From NCBI RefSeq assembly GCF_037975245.1, contig NC_092573.1:24829265-24893264 (forward strand): a DNA stretch of 64,000 bases. Direction: 5' to 3'. This document shows positions 40,229 through 53,401 of the stretch, piece after piece (within the stretch, counting starts at the first letter, position 1; each line of letters opens with the position of its first letter). Both the position numbers and the translations under genes were made by a program. The notes beneath the pieces were generated by a model. The model had not been told where the DNA came from and did not search any database. It worked only from the letters and a program-made list of their open reading frames with translations. This DNA comes from Apostichopus japonicus. Its lineage: Eukaryota > Echinodermata > Holothuroidea > Aspidochirotida > Stichopodidae.

Positions 40229-41173
40229 ATTGCTCACCCTTCATCATGCAGGTGCTCAAAAACCCATCGCTGCTTCGGTCACCCTTCTTTGCTTTGGTCA
40301 CTCATTCTATCTCGTGTTGTTACCTGGTCATCTCTTAGCAGCATCTTATTAAAAATATTTTTTTTTTTAGTTTGGTTGTAATGATTTGGCCAATCACACC
40401 AGACTTCTGTGTTTGACAGCGAGTCTGTTCAGGTGAGACGTTAGCTTGCTCAGGATACATGTATATTTCATTCTGGCTCTAGTGGTTGGTCAGAGTATTA
40501 GATGCAGTCTTTTCGGCCAATTGGCTAAGATCATGTGTAGTGTCTTTGCCCTTTATCAAGGGAGGTGTGATACACATTTGAAGTAGCATTGTCATGATCA
40601 CACAGTCACAGTCTTCATGCAAGGCGGATCGGGGTTGAGGGTGGATCATGTATTTGTGCCCAGGGTGATTAAACGCACAGTGGTTAAATGGTTAATTGGC
40701 TCTATAATTCTTTACAATATACTCTGTATCCTGTAGTATGCCATGATATTTAGCTGACATTGCCAACCTCAAAAAACATAAAGTCACATGATGTTTGTAT
40801 TAGACTTATTTCAGACTTTCTCTGCTGATTTTCACGTGTTAGATAGTTAACCAGTCAGCTTGGCTGATCTAGGCAATCTTGAACAGTTTTCTAACAGTTA
40901 AGTCTGTACTTTCAGCTGTGAGACCAAACAGAACAATGGTCTTGATAACTGCAGCATATGTGAGTACGATTGTTTGAACAGTCCACTGAGGCATCGGCCA
41001 ATGGTAAATTGAAGTAGTTCATGTTGTTTTGTGTTGACACATTTAAGATTTTGAGTGCTCACACAACAACAATGATCTGTCTAGAACTGACAGGTTAAAA
41101 CTTACAGTTTGCTTGTAATCTCTTTGCCAGGTTAAGCATTTGGAAAATGTAATTACGAAAGCCAGAAAAAAGG

Positions 41174-41340
41174 ATATATAAATATATATTTATAAATATA
41201 TATATTTATATATAAATATATATATATGTATGTAAAGTTGGCTGGTTTGCGTCTATCTTGGCGCAGAGTGCTCTATGTCCGGTGGACAGAGCGGAATATA
41301 GGTTGAGACTAGTCTCAACTAGTGTTCCACTAGTCTCAAC

Positions 41341-41391
<51 letters not shown>

Positions 41392-41430
41392 TAGTTATAT
41401 ATAGTTATATATATATATATATATATATAA
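41174..41430. repeat. AT-rich microsatellite block around a palindromic core
   Basis: Two long TATA-type runs flank about 110 bp of mixed sequence. That core contains the inverted repeat AGGTTGAGACTAGT (41300-41313) / ACTAGTCTCAACCT (41329-41342). The stretch GTTGAGACTAGTCTCAAC is itself a perfect palindrome. The block may form a cruciform. Confidence 0.8.
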
Positions 41431-42179
41431 GTTACAAATACGTAACATGTTTTTTGATGGATTGCTTAAAGTACATATTTAGCTAATTAATTATTGAATA
41501 TGCATGAGATTTGATTCTCAAGTGAGTGTGGTATGAAATATTTAACATTTCTTATGATCCTACCTTTTCCCTTCCATCAGAGGCAAGACTGCCTTTGAAT
41601 TGCATCCACAAAATACTTTGCTTATCACCGTCACATCAACATTTCAGCACTACATTTATCTCTCATGGCTCATGTGATGATCTTACCTCAAAAGACAAGT
41701 AAATTCAGGTTAAATTGACTTCCCATTTCTTGTATTAAAATAGCTTATTTTGGATTGCACAAGGTTTTAATTTTATCCAAGTGATTTTGTGTTGTAATAG
41801 AGAGTGTGAGTTGTTACTTATAGTGTGGACTGTGAATGCTTGTTTTACAATTTTAGTAATTCTTTCATTTTCTCTTTAATTTTACTACAAATATATTGTG
41901 TGCTATATATTTGAATATCTTAAATACCAAAGCTTTATTTGTATTTCTGTCTGTCAGCTGCATAGAGAGCTTTGTAAGTTTTGTCATAGGTGCATATGGT
42001 AGACATCTTATCTCTAGCAATGCCAGTTGAAATTTGCTTCCACTCATTAGGCTGATATGCTCGACAGGTCTTGATAAAGCCTTGACCCTCAGCACAGCGC
42101 AGTACTGGTCAAATTTGAATTTTCTTCCGTGTGCACACAGTATTAGATATGTTGACCCTTCTGTGTCCTGACAGAGCAA

Positions 42180-42780
42180 AGAAAGACCCCTTTGTCATGT
42201 CTGATTTCATACATATACAGATGGACCCTACTGTGCCCTGACTAGTCCCATAGATGGACCATGTCCTGACGGATCCCTTACATACACAGGTGGACGCTAC
42301 TGTGTTCTGACTAATCCCATACAGTGACAGGCCCTTTTGTCATGTCTGATTTCATACATATACAGATGGACCCTACTGTGTCCTGACTAGTCCCATAGAT
42401 GGATGGGTAGTTTTCAGTCGAGTATATGTGTGTTGGGTTAGACCAACAGGGAGGGGGGTTATAATTGTGTTTGTTTATATTGCTATTATATACTGTAATA
42501 TTTCTTTCTAATACTGTCATTATAGGGAGTAGGGGACTTCATTAAGCCCACAAGGGTCTAATGTTCTACTTCCTTCACATGATGTCTCTTATCACTTTCT
42601 TCTTACCCTCTGATTATTGTATATATTAAATGCATGATGTGAGAAACAAATAAATGAAATACATACATGTGTCACGACTGATCCCATACATAACGAGACA
42701 GACCGTTATATGTCACGACTGATCCCATACATGACAAGACAGACCATTATATGTCACGACTGATCCCATTCATAAAAGAG
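42180..42780. repeat. Irregular repeat with GACTGATCCCATACAT words
   Basis: Phrases such as CATACAGATGGACCCTACTG, TCCTGACTAGTCCCATA and TATGTCACGACTGATCCCAT recur several times in two clusters (42180-42420 and 42660-42780). It has a decayed, tandem-like pattern. Confidence 0.65.
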
Positions 42781-42834
42781 GACATTTCTGTGTCATGACT
42801 CATCCCATTCTGTACATACAAACCCTTTGTCATG

Positions 42835-43196
42835 ACTTGATCCCTCACATACAAACCTTGCTGTGGGATGGCTGATTGTAACATACACACAGACCTTGCT
42901 GTGGCATGGCTGATTCTAATACACACACACACAGGCCCTGCTGTAGCATGGCTGATTGTAATACACACACATAGGCCCTGCTGTGGCAAGGTTGTTTGTA
43001 ATACACACATAGGCCGCCTGTGGTATGGCTGATTCTAATACACACACACAGGCCCTGCTGTAGCATGGCTGATTCTAATACACACACAGGCCCTGCTGTA
43101 GCATGGCTGATTCTAATACACACACAGGCCCTGCTGTGGCATGGCTGATTCTTATACACACACACAGTACACACACATAGGCCCTGCTGGGTGATG
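42835..43196. repeat. Minisatellite, 38-50 bp unit, about 8 copies
   Basis: The unit contains GGCCCTGCTGTAGCATGGCT and GATTCTAATACACACACA. The length varies through the CA run; two units near 43051-43126 are exactly 38 bp apart. The minus-strand ORFs here are repeat translations. Confidence 0.88.
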
Positions 43197-44673
43197 GTTA
43201 CATACAGAAGCATTTGTTCTTTAATTATCCCCTTGTTCGTTTGTTGGAGTTTCCATTTTTTGTGTTAGTCTTCACACAAATCATTTTCAGTTCATCTGTT
43301 AATTGACATGCACTCCCAAAACACACACTTAATGGATATGAATCTTTAATATTGCTAAGTTTAAAATTTGTCTCGACTGACTATCAAAACTGTTAGTTTT
43401 TTTGCCTTCAGCCGTGGATCTTTGCCTTTCATGGTGTCCTTCTCTTTGATGTAACTTTATCATTAAGTATATCAGTGTTTATTGCTATATGCAGTTTTAT
43501 ACTACTATTCTCAATTTCTGTGAAATTTGTTTTATTTGGGTAACTTTTTCTTACTAGTGAATGACCAGGATGTTAGGACATTCTGTCTTGTGTGTAAATT
43601 TGAAGAGAACATTAACAACTGAAAATACCAGTGAAATGTAAATTGTAAAAGTTTCCACTTACCATGGATTGTAGTTTGAAGTCTTTTGTACAGTGTACAT
43701 AAGGAAATATACAGTTAGAAAAATTTGAATTTTGTGTGATGTATTTACTTCATGTTGTCATCAGGTGTCTCATTATGGATGTTACAAGTAAGAGGTTGAC
43801 TAATGTCAGATATTCAACATTCCTGCTAGAGACTACTGCATGATATTTTGGAACAGTGACCCTGGACCCCTCCCCCGTTTCATGAAAACATTTAGAGTAC
43901 AAAAATAATAGGAGCAACAAGTGTTAATGGGGGGCCAGTTTCTTTTAGAGAACTTTTGTTCTTCATAATAAATAAATAATAAACAAAAAAGTACCTTAAA
44001 AACTATGATCATATTTGGGTGCAACAGACAAAAACTGAAAGGTCCTTTGGTGGTATCATAGAGGTATATTGATTTTAAACCAAATTTCCAATGAATTCCT
44101 ACAGCATCTACAGAAAAGTAGCTTGTCATCTTTATCTGTTTGCATGATCTATATTTCAGCTTGCAAAGCTTATTGTCACAGATTTAAGGGAAAACTTACT
44201 TTTGAAATGTCCCTTTTTCTGATCAAATTCCTGAAGTAACATCTTTTGTCTATGCTTAAAAACATCTATAAATAACATAATATGATGACCCTCCCTAGGT
44301 GGTAACAAAAAAAATATAGATATGTATTTGAGAAAACATCTGTGACTTAATGTAATAGTTGTACACAGATGTTAATATGATTGATGACGAGTATCGACTT
44401 AATACTCCCAACAGCAGTACGTACCTCCGTACAAAACTAACAAGTTCTTAGTCGTCACAGCAAAAAACTGCATGATTCAGTTTTTTTTTCTGTTATCCAA
44501 CATATCACTTGAGGTTAATTTCAATATTCAAAGAATACCTCATGCTTAATTGCCACTTGAAAGTCTGTGATGAATTTATGATCCAGCTTCACTAGTACTG
44601 TAACAGGTTGATGATAATGGCGACCCACCCGAGTCGGTCATTCAATCCTATCCCGAGCATGTTCCGTACACGT

Positions 44674-47600
44674 TCATTCCCCACTAAACATGTCAAGTTT
44701 TGCGACAGTTTCCTCATTGTCTTTGGTTGGTATTTTTGGTCCTTCACTTGCTGATTCTGACACATTTACCTCTTTCCCTATAATCTCCGTCTTCCCCTGA
44801 ACCCACATCTTAAATTCAGGTGCTGTTGCTTTATGTCCGTCTACTCCTACTCCTCCTTTATACAATGCCTCGGCTTGCTGGAATCTCTGATGTGCTTTCT
44901 TCCATGAAAAGGAGATTTTCTTGTCTCTGTTCAAAGCCGAGTCCAAGGTCGTAGCACTAACAGAACCAAGTCCCGCTTTACCACTATGAACACCCACCTG
45001 GATCTGGTTACAAAGAAAGATTGAGATGTAGCTATGTTATCAAAGCAGACCTAGCACTAACAGAACCAAGTCCAACTTTACCACTATGAACACCCACCTG
45101 GATCTGAGATATAATTGAGTTATCAATACATCAATATTTTTATTATAATTCGCCTGAGAATGATTATTCATGAAACTCACTGGTTCTTTGAGACCTTTGT
45201 TTCCCTTCCCGAGGGAGTCCCCTTCTTTCCATCCCATCTTTAATAGCAGTTGATGCCCCTTGTTACTTTCATCAATGGCTCTGAAAGAAAACAAAGAAAA
45301 TGTCAGCATGCAGAAAAGAACCAGCAAGTACACCCAGTTGGGACAAGTTTTCTATAGTGTAGTGTCATGTCCCGCTTCAGAGCACTTGTATTGTCAGTAC
45401 GAGCAGTATGAGTATCATGTTTCTATCAGATCAAGGTTAGGAACTGTTTGTACTGTCAATACCAGTGCTTTGAGAGCATGATATTGGAGTACAGTGTAGA
45501 GCGGTATTAGCATTAGGAAATTGTCCCAACTGGCTGGCAAAGTAGCAGAGTTTCATGAATATTCATGCTAGGCTAATTAAAATGTGGATAGTGATGACTG
45601 ATCAGCATTAGTTAGGTGACATACTAAAGGAGTAGAATGCTGAAAATTTAAAAAATTAAAACCTCTGTGATTTCCTTTGGTGGAAAACAATTTGGCATCA
45701 CCATCTAAATCAATCTAGTAAACTGGAAAATCATGAGTTACAATGAAGTGTCCTTCCCGCCTAATGAAAGATTCATTTTTAAGTGGATTACACTGATTGG
45801 TTGAATCGTGTAAGATTCTGTTTATAGCTAAACGATGAGTGAGGTTGGCGCTTCAATCTATTGTCGCGCCTGGTGGATACCTTACCTATCCACAGATGCA
45901 GGGGCGTCCTCCCTCTGGTATGGGTTATCACTACCGATAGTCTGCCTCCTCTCCTCTGCTCTATCAGCGTACCTCCCATCCACCGTTACATCTTGGACTC
46001 GATACTCTTCTCCTACCAGGTTGTATTTCTTCTTCATTTTCTTCAGCGCCTTCTTCCTCAAAGTCTCCTTGTCTTCTTTAGTTTCTGGTATTGACTCGAC
46101 TGAAAATATATCAGCAAGTCATTCACGTCATTTAGTTAAAAGTATACATTTTCACCCCAAAATGGCAATTGACTTGTTTATTACGGCTAAAAGTACATGA
46201 TGATATATGAGAGCCCTTTCAAAACTAATCTCTTACTGCTGTATGTAAAAAAGTAATTTATATTTACCTACGTGGGTAACGTGAGATATGAACACAATTT
46301 CTAATGGCTTTACCAGGTGTACATTCAATGAAAGGAGCTGAATGAACTACAAACTCAAAGTCATTGGTTTTTGTGTGCACTTCAATGACATCAAAGTAAT
46401 CAAGCTAATTGGTAAATAGTTAGTTTGCACCTGACAGTTATAGCACATTTTTTTAGCACATATAATTAATATCAGGATATGACCTTATGCCAAATATTAA
46501 AAAAAAAAAACAATCACATCGAAGTACCTGTGACAAAGTCCCTCCTCTTTGCAATATTTTTCAACTCTTTTCAGGTATATATTAATCTGGTGATTGGGTA
46601 CAACTGTGACTCTAACACATTTCCTTACAATTTCTAAAAGCATCTGAAACCCTAGACCCGCTGTGAATTGGCTTCAATATAGACCACACATAGCTTTATC
46701 CTGGGAAACATCCTATGACACAAAGCCATGAATCAGACTACAATTTAAATCATTAGCAATACCTTAATAACCAACACACAGACTTACAAGTCATTTCTAG
46801 CCAACTTCTCAATGAAATCAGTTTTTACCTTTCTGAGTAACCTGAGCTGTCAGCTTGGCCTGGACCAGCCCTGGTTCACAATTCTCACAGGTCCAATTCC
46901 CGAGATGAATATGAACTTCAAACGTTGTACTACCAATCGTGAGAATGTCATTCTGAGTCAAGTCCAATGCTTTGCCCAGAGTGCGACCCTAAGAGAAAAT
47001 ACAAAAGAAATGTGACACTGCATTGAATGACTGCAGCTGATAAAACAATCGTCCAATTTTAGAAGAACTTTGTTTTAAAAGAGCCTTTGTTACAGTCAAA
47101 AGCTTCTTTCATCCTCCTGCCATACAAGAGAGTATTAATTTAAACAAGATCAGTCTGTGAATTTTTTTAAATATTACTAACTCTACTATCATATAGCTGT
47201 TATTCAATATGTTTACCAGAGTTTACGATGCATTTTCACATAGTTTATAGAAACTTTGCTTTTTGTCTGTTCCTTCGTGTAAATAAAGCTTAGGTCGACT
47301 CACGGAGGCAATTAGTCTTCCATTAAGTAAGGTTCCATTCTGACTGCCGAGATCTTTCAGGGCGTAGCATCTCCTCTGATCACAGTAAGATATCTCTGCG
47401 TGCTGCTTACTGACAGCGATCTCTGGTAGCCTGACGACGTGACCACTTCCTTCCCTAGATATTAAAAATAGAAGAAAAAATTGGGAATCAATGATTCAAA
47501 CCGAGAAAGTGAAATATACCAAAGATTATTATCAAGTTTGCATTGGTTTTGGGGGGAAAAATTTGATAAGAAATATACAGCCTTAATTTTTAAAATTTGT

Positions 47601-50600
47601 CAGTATGTAATATAAACCACTTTAATATGACTCTCTGTGAGGGAACCTGAATGTTACAATAAGAGTACAGCCATGTTCCTGTTAACCTCTCTGACATACA
47701 TCATATTATAGATTCTTCTTTATGATGACAAACTAAAAGAACCCATTATAAAGATGGAATCATCTATAGATTCATTCTAATGACAACACAGACAGACAAA
47801 ATTTCTATCTTATCACTCTTTTCAGGAGTGCTTTGTCATCCAAAATCAATCATAACGTTGCAACATACCTATTATCGCAATTTAGTACTCATGTTTTCAA
47901 CAGTTTTGACATCTTACAATAAAAAAATCATAGAATGAATGACTGCAGTTTCACAAAGTTTAAACAATCGCAATTTCCAAGAAAAAAGAGTAAATAAAAG
48001 TAAAGGAAAGACAACATGTAACATATAAATCATTAAACATTAAATATTAAATTTAAATATTGATAAATACTGGAAATTGTCGAGTCACAAAAACTGACGC
48101 TGTTTACTGATACAGTATAGGACATTACTTACCTTCCTATAGTGCCACCCATTACTGTAACGATATGTAGAGATCCAACAGCAACGCACTTGGAGTCGGT
48201 GACAATCAGACGTACACACGGCGGATAATCCAATGGATTAACTAACAAAGACAGAGAGAGAGGGGGTGCTTTATCTTTCAAATTAAAATCAATCATGTTT
48301 TCACTTATTGTTTCTTCAAGAACTTAAAATTATTGTCATTGGTGAAAATAAACCTCTTTTAATTTAAGATTAATCCCTCTCGGCTAGTACTAACCCATCC
48401 ATCACCATAATGAAATCACAATTGTCAAATCACAGTTGGAGTTTATAAACAAGAGTGATTAAACCAAAGCTGATTCATAGAAATGGTTATATTAAATTTA
48501 AAGAAAAGTCTTGTATAATAGACCTACACCAACGAAACAATTCTTTTCTTCTCTATTTTGCAATTTCTTTGTTAACCTCCATTAAAAGCATTTTGATAAA
48601 ACTATCATCAATAATCACGACAAATGATAGAATTTCCCCGGTCCAAATGTTATCATCGCTGACGAACCTGGTGGCTCAACTACCTCCTCCTCCTCCACTG
48701 ATGAGTCATCTTCATCACTCGATACAGCCGACCAATCAGATTCCTCCTCATCAACTCCCGATGTATCCTCACTACTCTCCTCATCCTTGGATGCATCTAC
48801 CTCCTCTGAACTATCCTCCACCTCCCCTTCCTCCATCTCACTCACCACATCCTCATCCCTACCCTCCTTCCTTTCAATTTCTATATGTTCACCCTCTTCC
48901 CCCTCCTCTACCCCCTCCTCTTCCCCCTCCTCTACCCCCTCCTCTTCCCCCTTCATCCCCTCGTTCCCATCATTATATTCACTCCTGGGCCGATTCTTAT
49001 AATCGACCTCCATGGGTTCTATCCTACCACCTTCCTTTCCCTCTCTATTCCCTGTCCCCTCCTCCATCACTTCTCCCTCCTCTATACAAATATTCAATTC
49101 ATCATCTGATATTGTAATATAATCATCTTGAGCATTTTGTGCAGACTCTTGGTCTTCCCCATTCTTATCCCGTTTTTCCGTTTTCTTCCTGTGTTTCTTA
49201 TGTCTATGTTTGGTTTTCGTTCGTCTCGATTTTTTCTTTCTAACTCTATCATCGACCTCGAAAGATGATGATAACGACTGCGACGGTATTGCACTCTTGC
49301 TCTGCAGAAAAACATAACCAATGCTTACACATGACCATCCCTACTAAAGAAACACTCTATTTGACCTAATCATGCAACAACGACAAAAATGTACATAACT
49401 ATGCTGGCAGTTTGCATCTAGCCAGAGAACAAACTTCTTCCATGTGCTAATTACAATCAGTCAAACACAGTCTATAAGTAAACATCCAAGATGCAAATAA
49501 GATGAGTTTGTACATCAATGGTTCCTTTCACAATCGGTGTTAAGCAGCAACGTGGACAGTGATTGGCCCACCGAGGTCATCTTTTAACCCATTTTGCCAA
49601 TGGAGGGTTCATTGTCTTGACTGTTTTAAACTGCAGAACTTGTCCAACTAGGTGCAAGATGACTGCTTTATCATTTTTGTACAATCACAAAACAAACAGG
49701 CCAAAGTATAGCCCTGGAAAACTGATAGCGCATTCAGCGAATTTGAGGATAAACTTTGGTAAATACTCAAAGGTTTTTCAATTTAAGCATCACTCAGGAG
49801 AAGAAACTGTCCTCTTTGAATGTAAGTAGAGGGACGCTATGAATTTACTATTTGCTTTTTCTGTACATTCAATGACAGGGATACAAACTGCCAGTCAAGA
49901 GTTAGGTATCATTTTTTGTCCAGATTTTGTTACCTACCATAGCTGGGTCTCCCTGATCCTACAGCCAATGGTGAGGAATTAATATTCAGTTGTGCAAGTG
50001 ATGAGATGATATGATCTTCCTATGTCAGAGGATGATAAAAGAAAATCCAAAATGGACCTCAAAACTTGGAAGAAATAACAACTCCTTTAACTTTCACAAA
50101 TTTTGGTTTTTAAAGCTTTGACAGCAAAAGTGAGTTGATGCTGCGTTTTTTTTCTGTGGCAACTTGTAGGGGGAAGATTTTATGTCGGAATGTACAAAAG
50201 TGGAAGTATCAAACGATCTTGGCTGAATTTATATTACATTTGCAATGAATTCAGACCTCTTCTCCCTGATTTTCCAAATTATCCAAGTTGCTACAACCAC
50301 CAATTGTGAAAAGAAACGTCTAGGATATGATGTAAGAACAACCATAGTGTCTATTTAATGATTTACCATCTTTTGACAAGAGACTGACAAATACAAAGTA
50401 CATGTGTCAGTTAATAATGTGCAAGTAAAACGTTCAGAATTGTTCATGAACACCTAGCCTAAACAAGACAACTAAAAACCACCTTATAATGTAGCAGGTC
50501 AATGGTAGTAAAACTTACACTTCATTAATAAACATACCATCTACACACATACCAGTCCGTGGTAATAAAATTTTTGCTGCATTAATAAACATACCATCTA

Positions 50601-53377
50601 CACACATACCAGTCCATGGTAGTAAAACTTACACTTCATTAATAAACATACCATCTACACACATACCAGTCCATGGTAGTAAAATTTACACTTCATTAAT
50701 AAACATACCATCTACAAACATACCAGTCCATGGTAGTAAAACTTACACTTCATTAAAGCATACCATCTACACACATACCAGTCTATGGAAGTAAAACTTA
50801 CACTTCATTAACATACATACCATCTACACACATACCAGTCCATGGTTGTAAACCCTTTGCTTCATTATCAAACATACCATCTACACACATACCAGTCTGT
50901 GGTAGTAAAACTAACAATTCTTTAAAACATACAATCTACACACATACCAGTCTATGGAAGTAAAACTTCCACTTCATTAATAAACATACCATCTTTGCAC
51001 ATACCAGTAGATGGTAGTAAAACCTTTAATTCATTAATAAACATACCATCTACACAAATACCAGTCCATGGTAGTAAACCTTTGCTTCATAAATAAACAT
51101 ACCATCTTCACACATACCAGTAGATGGTAGTAAAACCTTTAATTCATTAATAAACATACCATCTACACAAATACCAGTCCACGGTAGTAAAACGTACACT
51201 TCATTAACATACATACCATCTACACACATACCAGTCCATGGTAGTAAAAGTTCCACTTCATTAACATATATCATCTACACACATACCAGTCCATGGTAGT
51301 AAACCCTTTGCTTCATTATCAAACATACCATCTACACACATACCAGTCCATGGTAGTGAAACTTACACTTCATTAATAAACATACCATCTACACACATAC
51401 CAGTCCATGGTAGTAAAACCTTTGCTTCATTATCAAACATATAATCTACACACATACCAGTCCATGTTAGTAAACCCTTTGCTTCATTATCAAACATACC
51501 AATTGCTCTGGTTTCTTCTTGTCCTTTGTCTTTTTCTTTGTTTTTTTCTTGGATTCCCAAGCTAGTTTCTGATCATCCTGCTGGTTCTGTGATTTACTAG
51601 ACTCAGGAACTTCCACCTTAGAGTGAAATTCATAGCCGTTGGTCTCCTCATTGTAAAAAAAGTAGGTCGCAGAGTGAGGGTCGTACAACAACGATGTCTT
51701 CTGCATTAACGAATTAAAAGAAAATTGTCAAAAGTTATCATCAGACAATGGTTACGGCAGAAACCAGATGGACAGAGAATCATTAACGGAATTTATAAAT
51801 GATTATACTTCCCAGAATATGAGTGACCAGTGACCAAGAATACCTCAGGTAATGTGTCATCTACAAAGAATATTGCAGTATTTAGTGACTGGACTATGTA
51901 ACGCACGATTTGGTGGATCAGAGATGAGATACGTCTTGCAAAAACCGTTGCTCAACATCTGGGAATAACACAGAGGGGTACAAACTAAAGGAAAATATTT
52001 CTTGAAAACTTAGAGCATATTTAAGCATGATAATATTGGGAGAAATAGTGATCACTTTACATCTTATAGTTGCTACTGGCCTGGGAAAAATCTGACTTTG
52101 CTTCTTTCCACAGTTTTCATTGTTTTTATTTGCGTTATGCTGTAAACAGGTTTGTGTCTTGAGAAACAAAAACCTGGATCAATTTCCTTCTTGCTTGCGG
52201 TTGAAGTCATGAAGACATGAATCACTTGAGAAATAAGAAACTTTTACCTTAAATTTAGGTTTCATAGAAAAAATAATAGACTAGGCTGCATTACTCACTG
52301 GATCATAATAGTAACCAGATTTATAGTCATAATACATTCCAGATTCCATGTCCATCACATAGCCAGATTCCTTCACAGCATTTTCTGCTGTCTGTCTCAG
52401 TGTCTCTGCTAATGACTCGATACCATTCTGAAATGAAGAAAAAAAAATGTGAATCTTTGACGACAGCCTTGATGAAGAAAACTTATTGTGATATCACCCA
52501 AATTATAACAGCACATGCTCATGTTCCTAATCTGTTTAAATATTGGGAAATGGTTAAGCTGTAAGGTGTCACTCATCATGATAAAATAACCTAAGAGTAA
52601 GGTATATACTGGAAGGGGTCTGTTTGAATTACTAACCTCAAGGAGGTCTGGTGCCACCAGACTGTCCTCCTTAGCAACCTCAAGTTTTGTTGTTGCTTTA
52701 CCGTCATGTTTTTCATCTGTCTGAGTTGAAATTTCCCTCGTCTCTCTATGGAATCTTTTCTTCAGTCGGTTGATCTCCTCATTCAGTTTTTGAATCTATA
52801 AAATAGAACAAAGCAAGAAATAATAATTGTTTTTATTCTGCTCTGAGATGTCAAGGCAGCAATATGACAAAACTTTAATCCAAAGTGAGACCCAACAACA
52901 CAAAAGTACCAACAATGTTCACACATGAGTTTTAATCGGGACCACCCTGAAAGGGTACAAAACTTACAATTTCAAGTTGTCCATTTGCAGACATGATAAC
53001 AAGGATTGAACTTAAAAACGAAACAGGTTTTATCACTTTATAGTATTTGACATTTGTATATATACCTGCTCATTTTGTCAACTTAACCAAAGTGCTAGCT
53101 ACTTCCCAGTCCTTAATGAGAATAGGCCTACTTATAGAGGATATAGAGGATTACCATTAAACCCAAGCAAAGAGAAAACAGAGGAGAGGCGGGCTAGTTG
53201 GGATCTCTCTCAAACAATAATTGGAATAACAGCCATACATAAATTAATCAATCTGAGACACTTTTACTTTACCTCAGTTTTCAAGTTAACTGTGTCTGCT
53301 TCAGCTATTTCTTTCAAGTATGTCTGCAAGGCCAAATCCTTTTTGGCCTCAATAATATCTGCTTGCAACTTTTCCAT
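44674..53377 (-). CDS. AGGF1: Angiogenic factor with G-patch and FHA domains 1
   Basis: Eleven coding exons on the minus strand: 53377-53273, 52795-52637, 52427-52299, 51700-51500, 49301-48668, 48241-48133, 47454-47304, 46988-46829, 46099-45886, 45280-45181 and 45003-44674. They join in phase to 2292 nt, 763 aa (human 714). Domains: N-terminal coiled coil (about 1-60); aromatic OCRE repeat (about 109-163, SGYYYDPKTSLLYDP); basic nuclear-signal stretch (about 219-240); Glu/Asp/Ser-rich region to 409; FHA phosphopeptide-binding domain (about 440-525, with TIGRE, VSKQHAEI and LGSQNGT); a CENCEP pair of cysteines as in human; G-patch (about 624-668, KMGWKEGDSLGKGNKGLKEP). Family members are linked to RNA processing and, in vertebrates, angiogenesis. 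The exon 5 donor is GTTCGT, a weak match. The last exon is taken from the acceptor at 45003 because it restores PIQVGVHSGKAGLG. TGA lies in frame 6 nt before the ATG. Confidence 0.95.
45032..45103 (-). pseudogene. AGGF1: Duplicate of the start of the last AGGF1 exon
   Basis: The first 52 nt of the terminal exon (45003 downward) are repeated in the preceding intron, with about 50 of 52 identical. The copy has its own TATCTCAG acceptor at 45104. Used in place of the proper acceptor it would keep the frame for IQVGVHSGK and end at TAG (45032-45034) after 23 residues, cutting off about 85 residues. It has no good donor and so does not look like a working cassette exon. Confidence 0.7.
49302..51499 (-). 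other. AGGF1: AGGF1 intron 4
   Basis: A 2.2 kb intron whose 5' half is the 57 bp minisatellite (50494-51499). The remainder (49302-50493) shows no coding or structured feature that I recognise; an 88 aa ORF at 49563-49829 on the plus strand has no known domain. Confidence 0.7.
50494..51499 (-). repeat. 57 bp minisatellite starting at an AGGF1 5' splice site
   Basis: About 17-18 units. On the minus strand each unit reads GTATGTTT...ATGAAG...CATGGACTGGTATGTGTGTAGATG. The first unit begins exactly at the donor of the OCRE exon (TTG|GTATGTTT at 51500/51499). At 57 bp, or 19 codons, the unit keeps frame, which explains the 65-75 aa ORFs with repeated GMFINEV and LLPWTGMCVD. These are intron translations, not protein. 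Confidence 0.9.
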
Positions 53378-53401
53378 CTTTCATTCGAGATTTATAACTT
53401 T
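53378..53401 (-). other. AGGF1: AGGF1 5' UTR end with a 3' splice site
   Basis: Upstream of the ATG the minus strand reads GTCGTTTTAACAG then AAAGTTATAAATC. This is a good 3' splice site at 53402 and suggests a noncoding first exon further up in 53402-54713. I could not place that exon. Confidence 0.55.

Larger units (their letters stand above)
40229..44673. other. Intergenic gap between convergent PIAS and AGGF1
   Basis: No coding gene is recognised. It contains an ATTAAA 120 bp after the PIAS stop (40348-40353, possible poly(A) signal), an AT-rich block with a palindrome (41174-41430), an irregular repeat (42180-42780) and a 38-50 bp minisatellite (42835-43196). ORFs of 87-122 aa at 42747-43213 are translations of the minisatellite. 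Confidence 0.7.

Noticed and set aside
42747-43213. Cysteine-rich repetitive ORFs on the minus strand (87 and 122 aa)
   Set aside because: They are translations of the CA-containing minisatellite, with no start context, splice sites or family match.
45040-45333. G-patch ORF extended into a hydrophobic tail
   Set aside because: The ORF runs past the GTGAGT donor at 45181/45180 into intron; proper splicing restores the conserved PIQ sequence.
48455-49117. Plus-strand ORF of 220 aa, proline-rich
   Set aside because: It is the antisense shadow of the Glu/Asp-rich AGGF1 exon (49301-48668); the acidic codons read as Pro/Ser/Leu on the other strand.
51050-51274. Repeat protein with LLPWTGMCVDGM units
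   Set aside because: The 57 bp unit is a multiple of three, so it stays open by arithmetic; it is intron DNA of AGGF1.
50494-51499. CRISPR-like array
   Set aside because: Units are directly adjacent with no unique spacers, and the array is in an animal intron. The same holds for 63331-64000.
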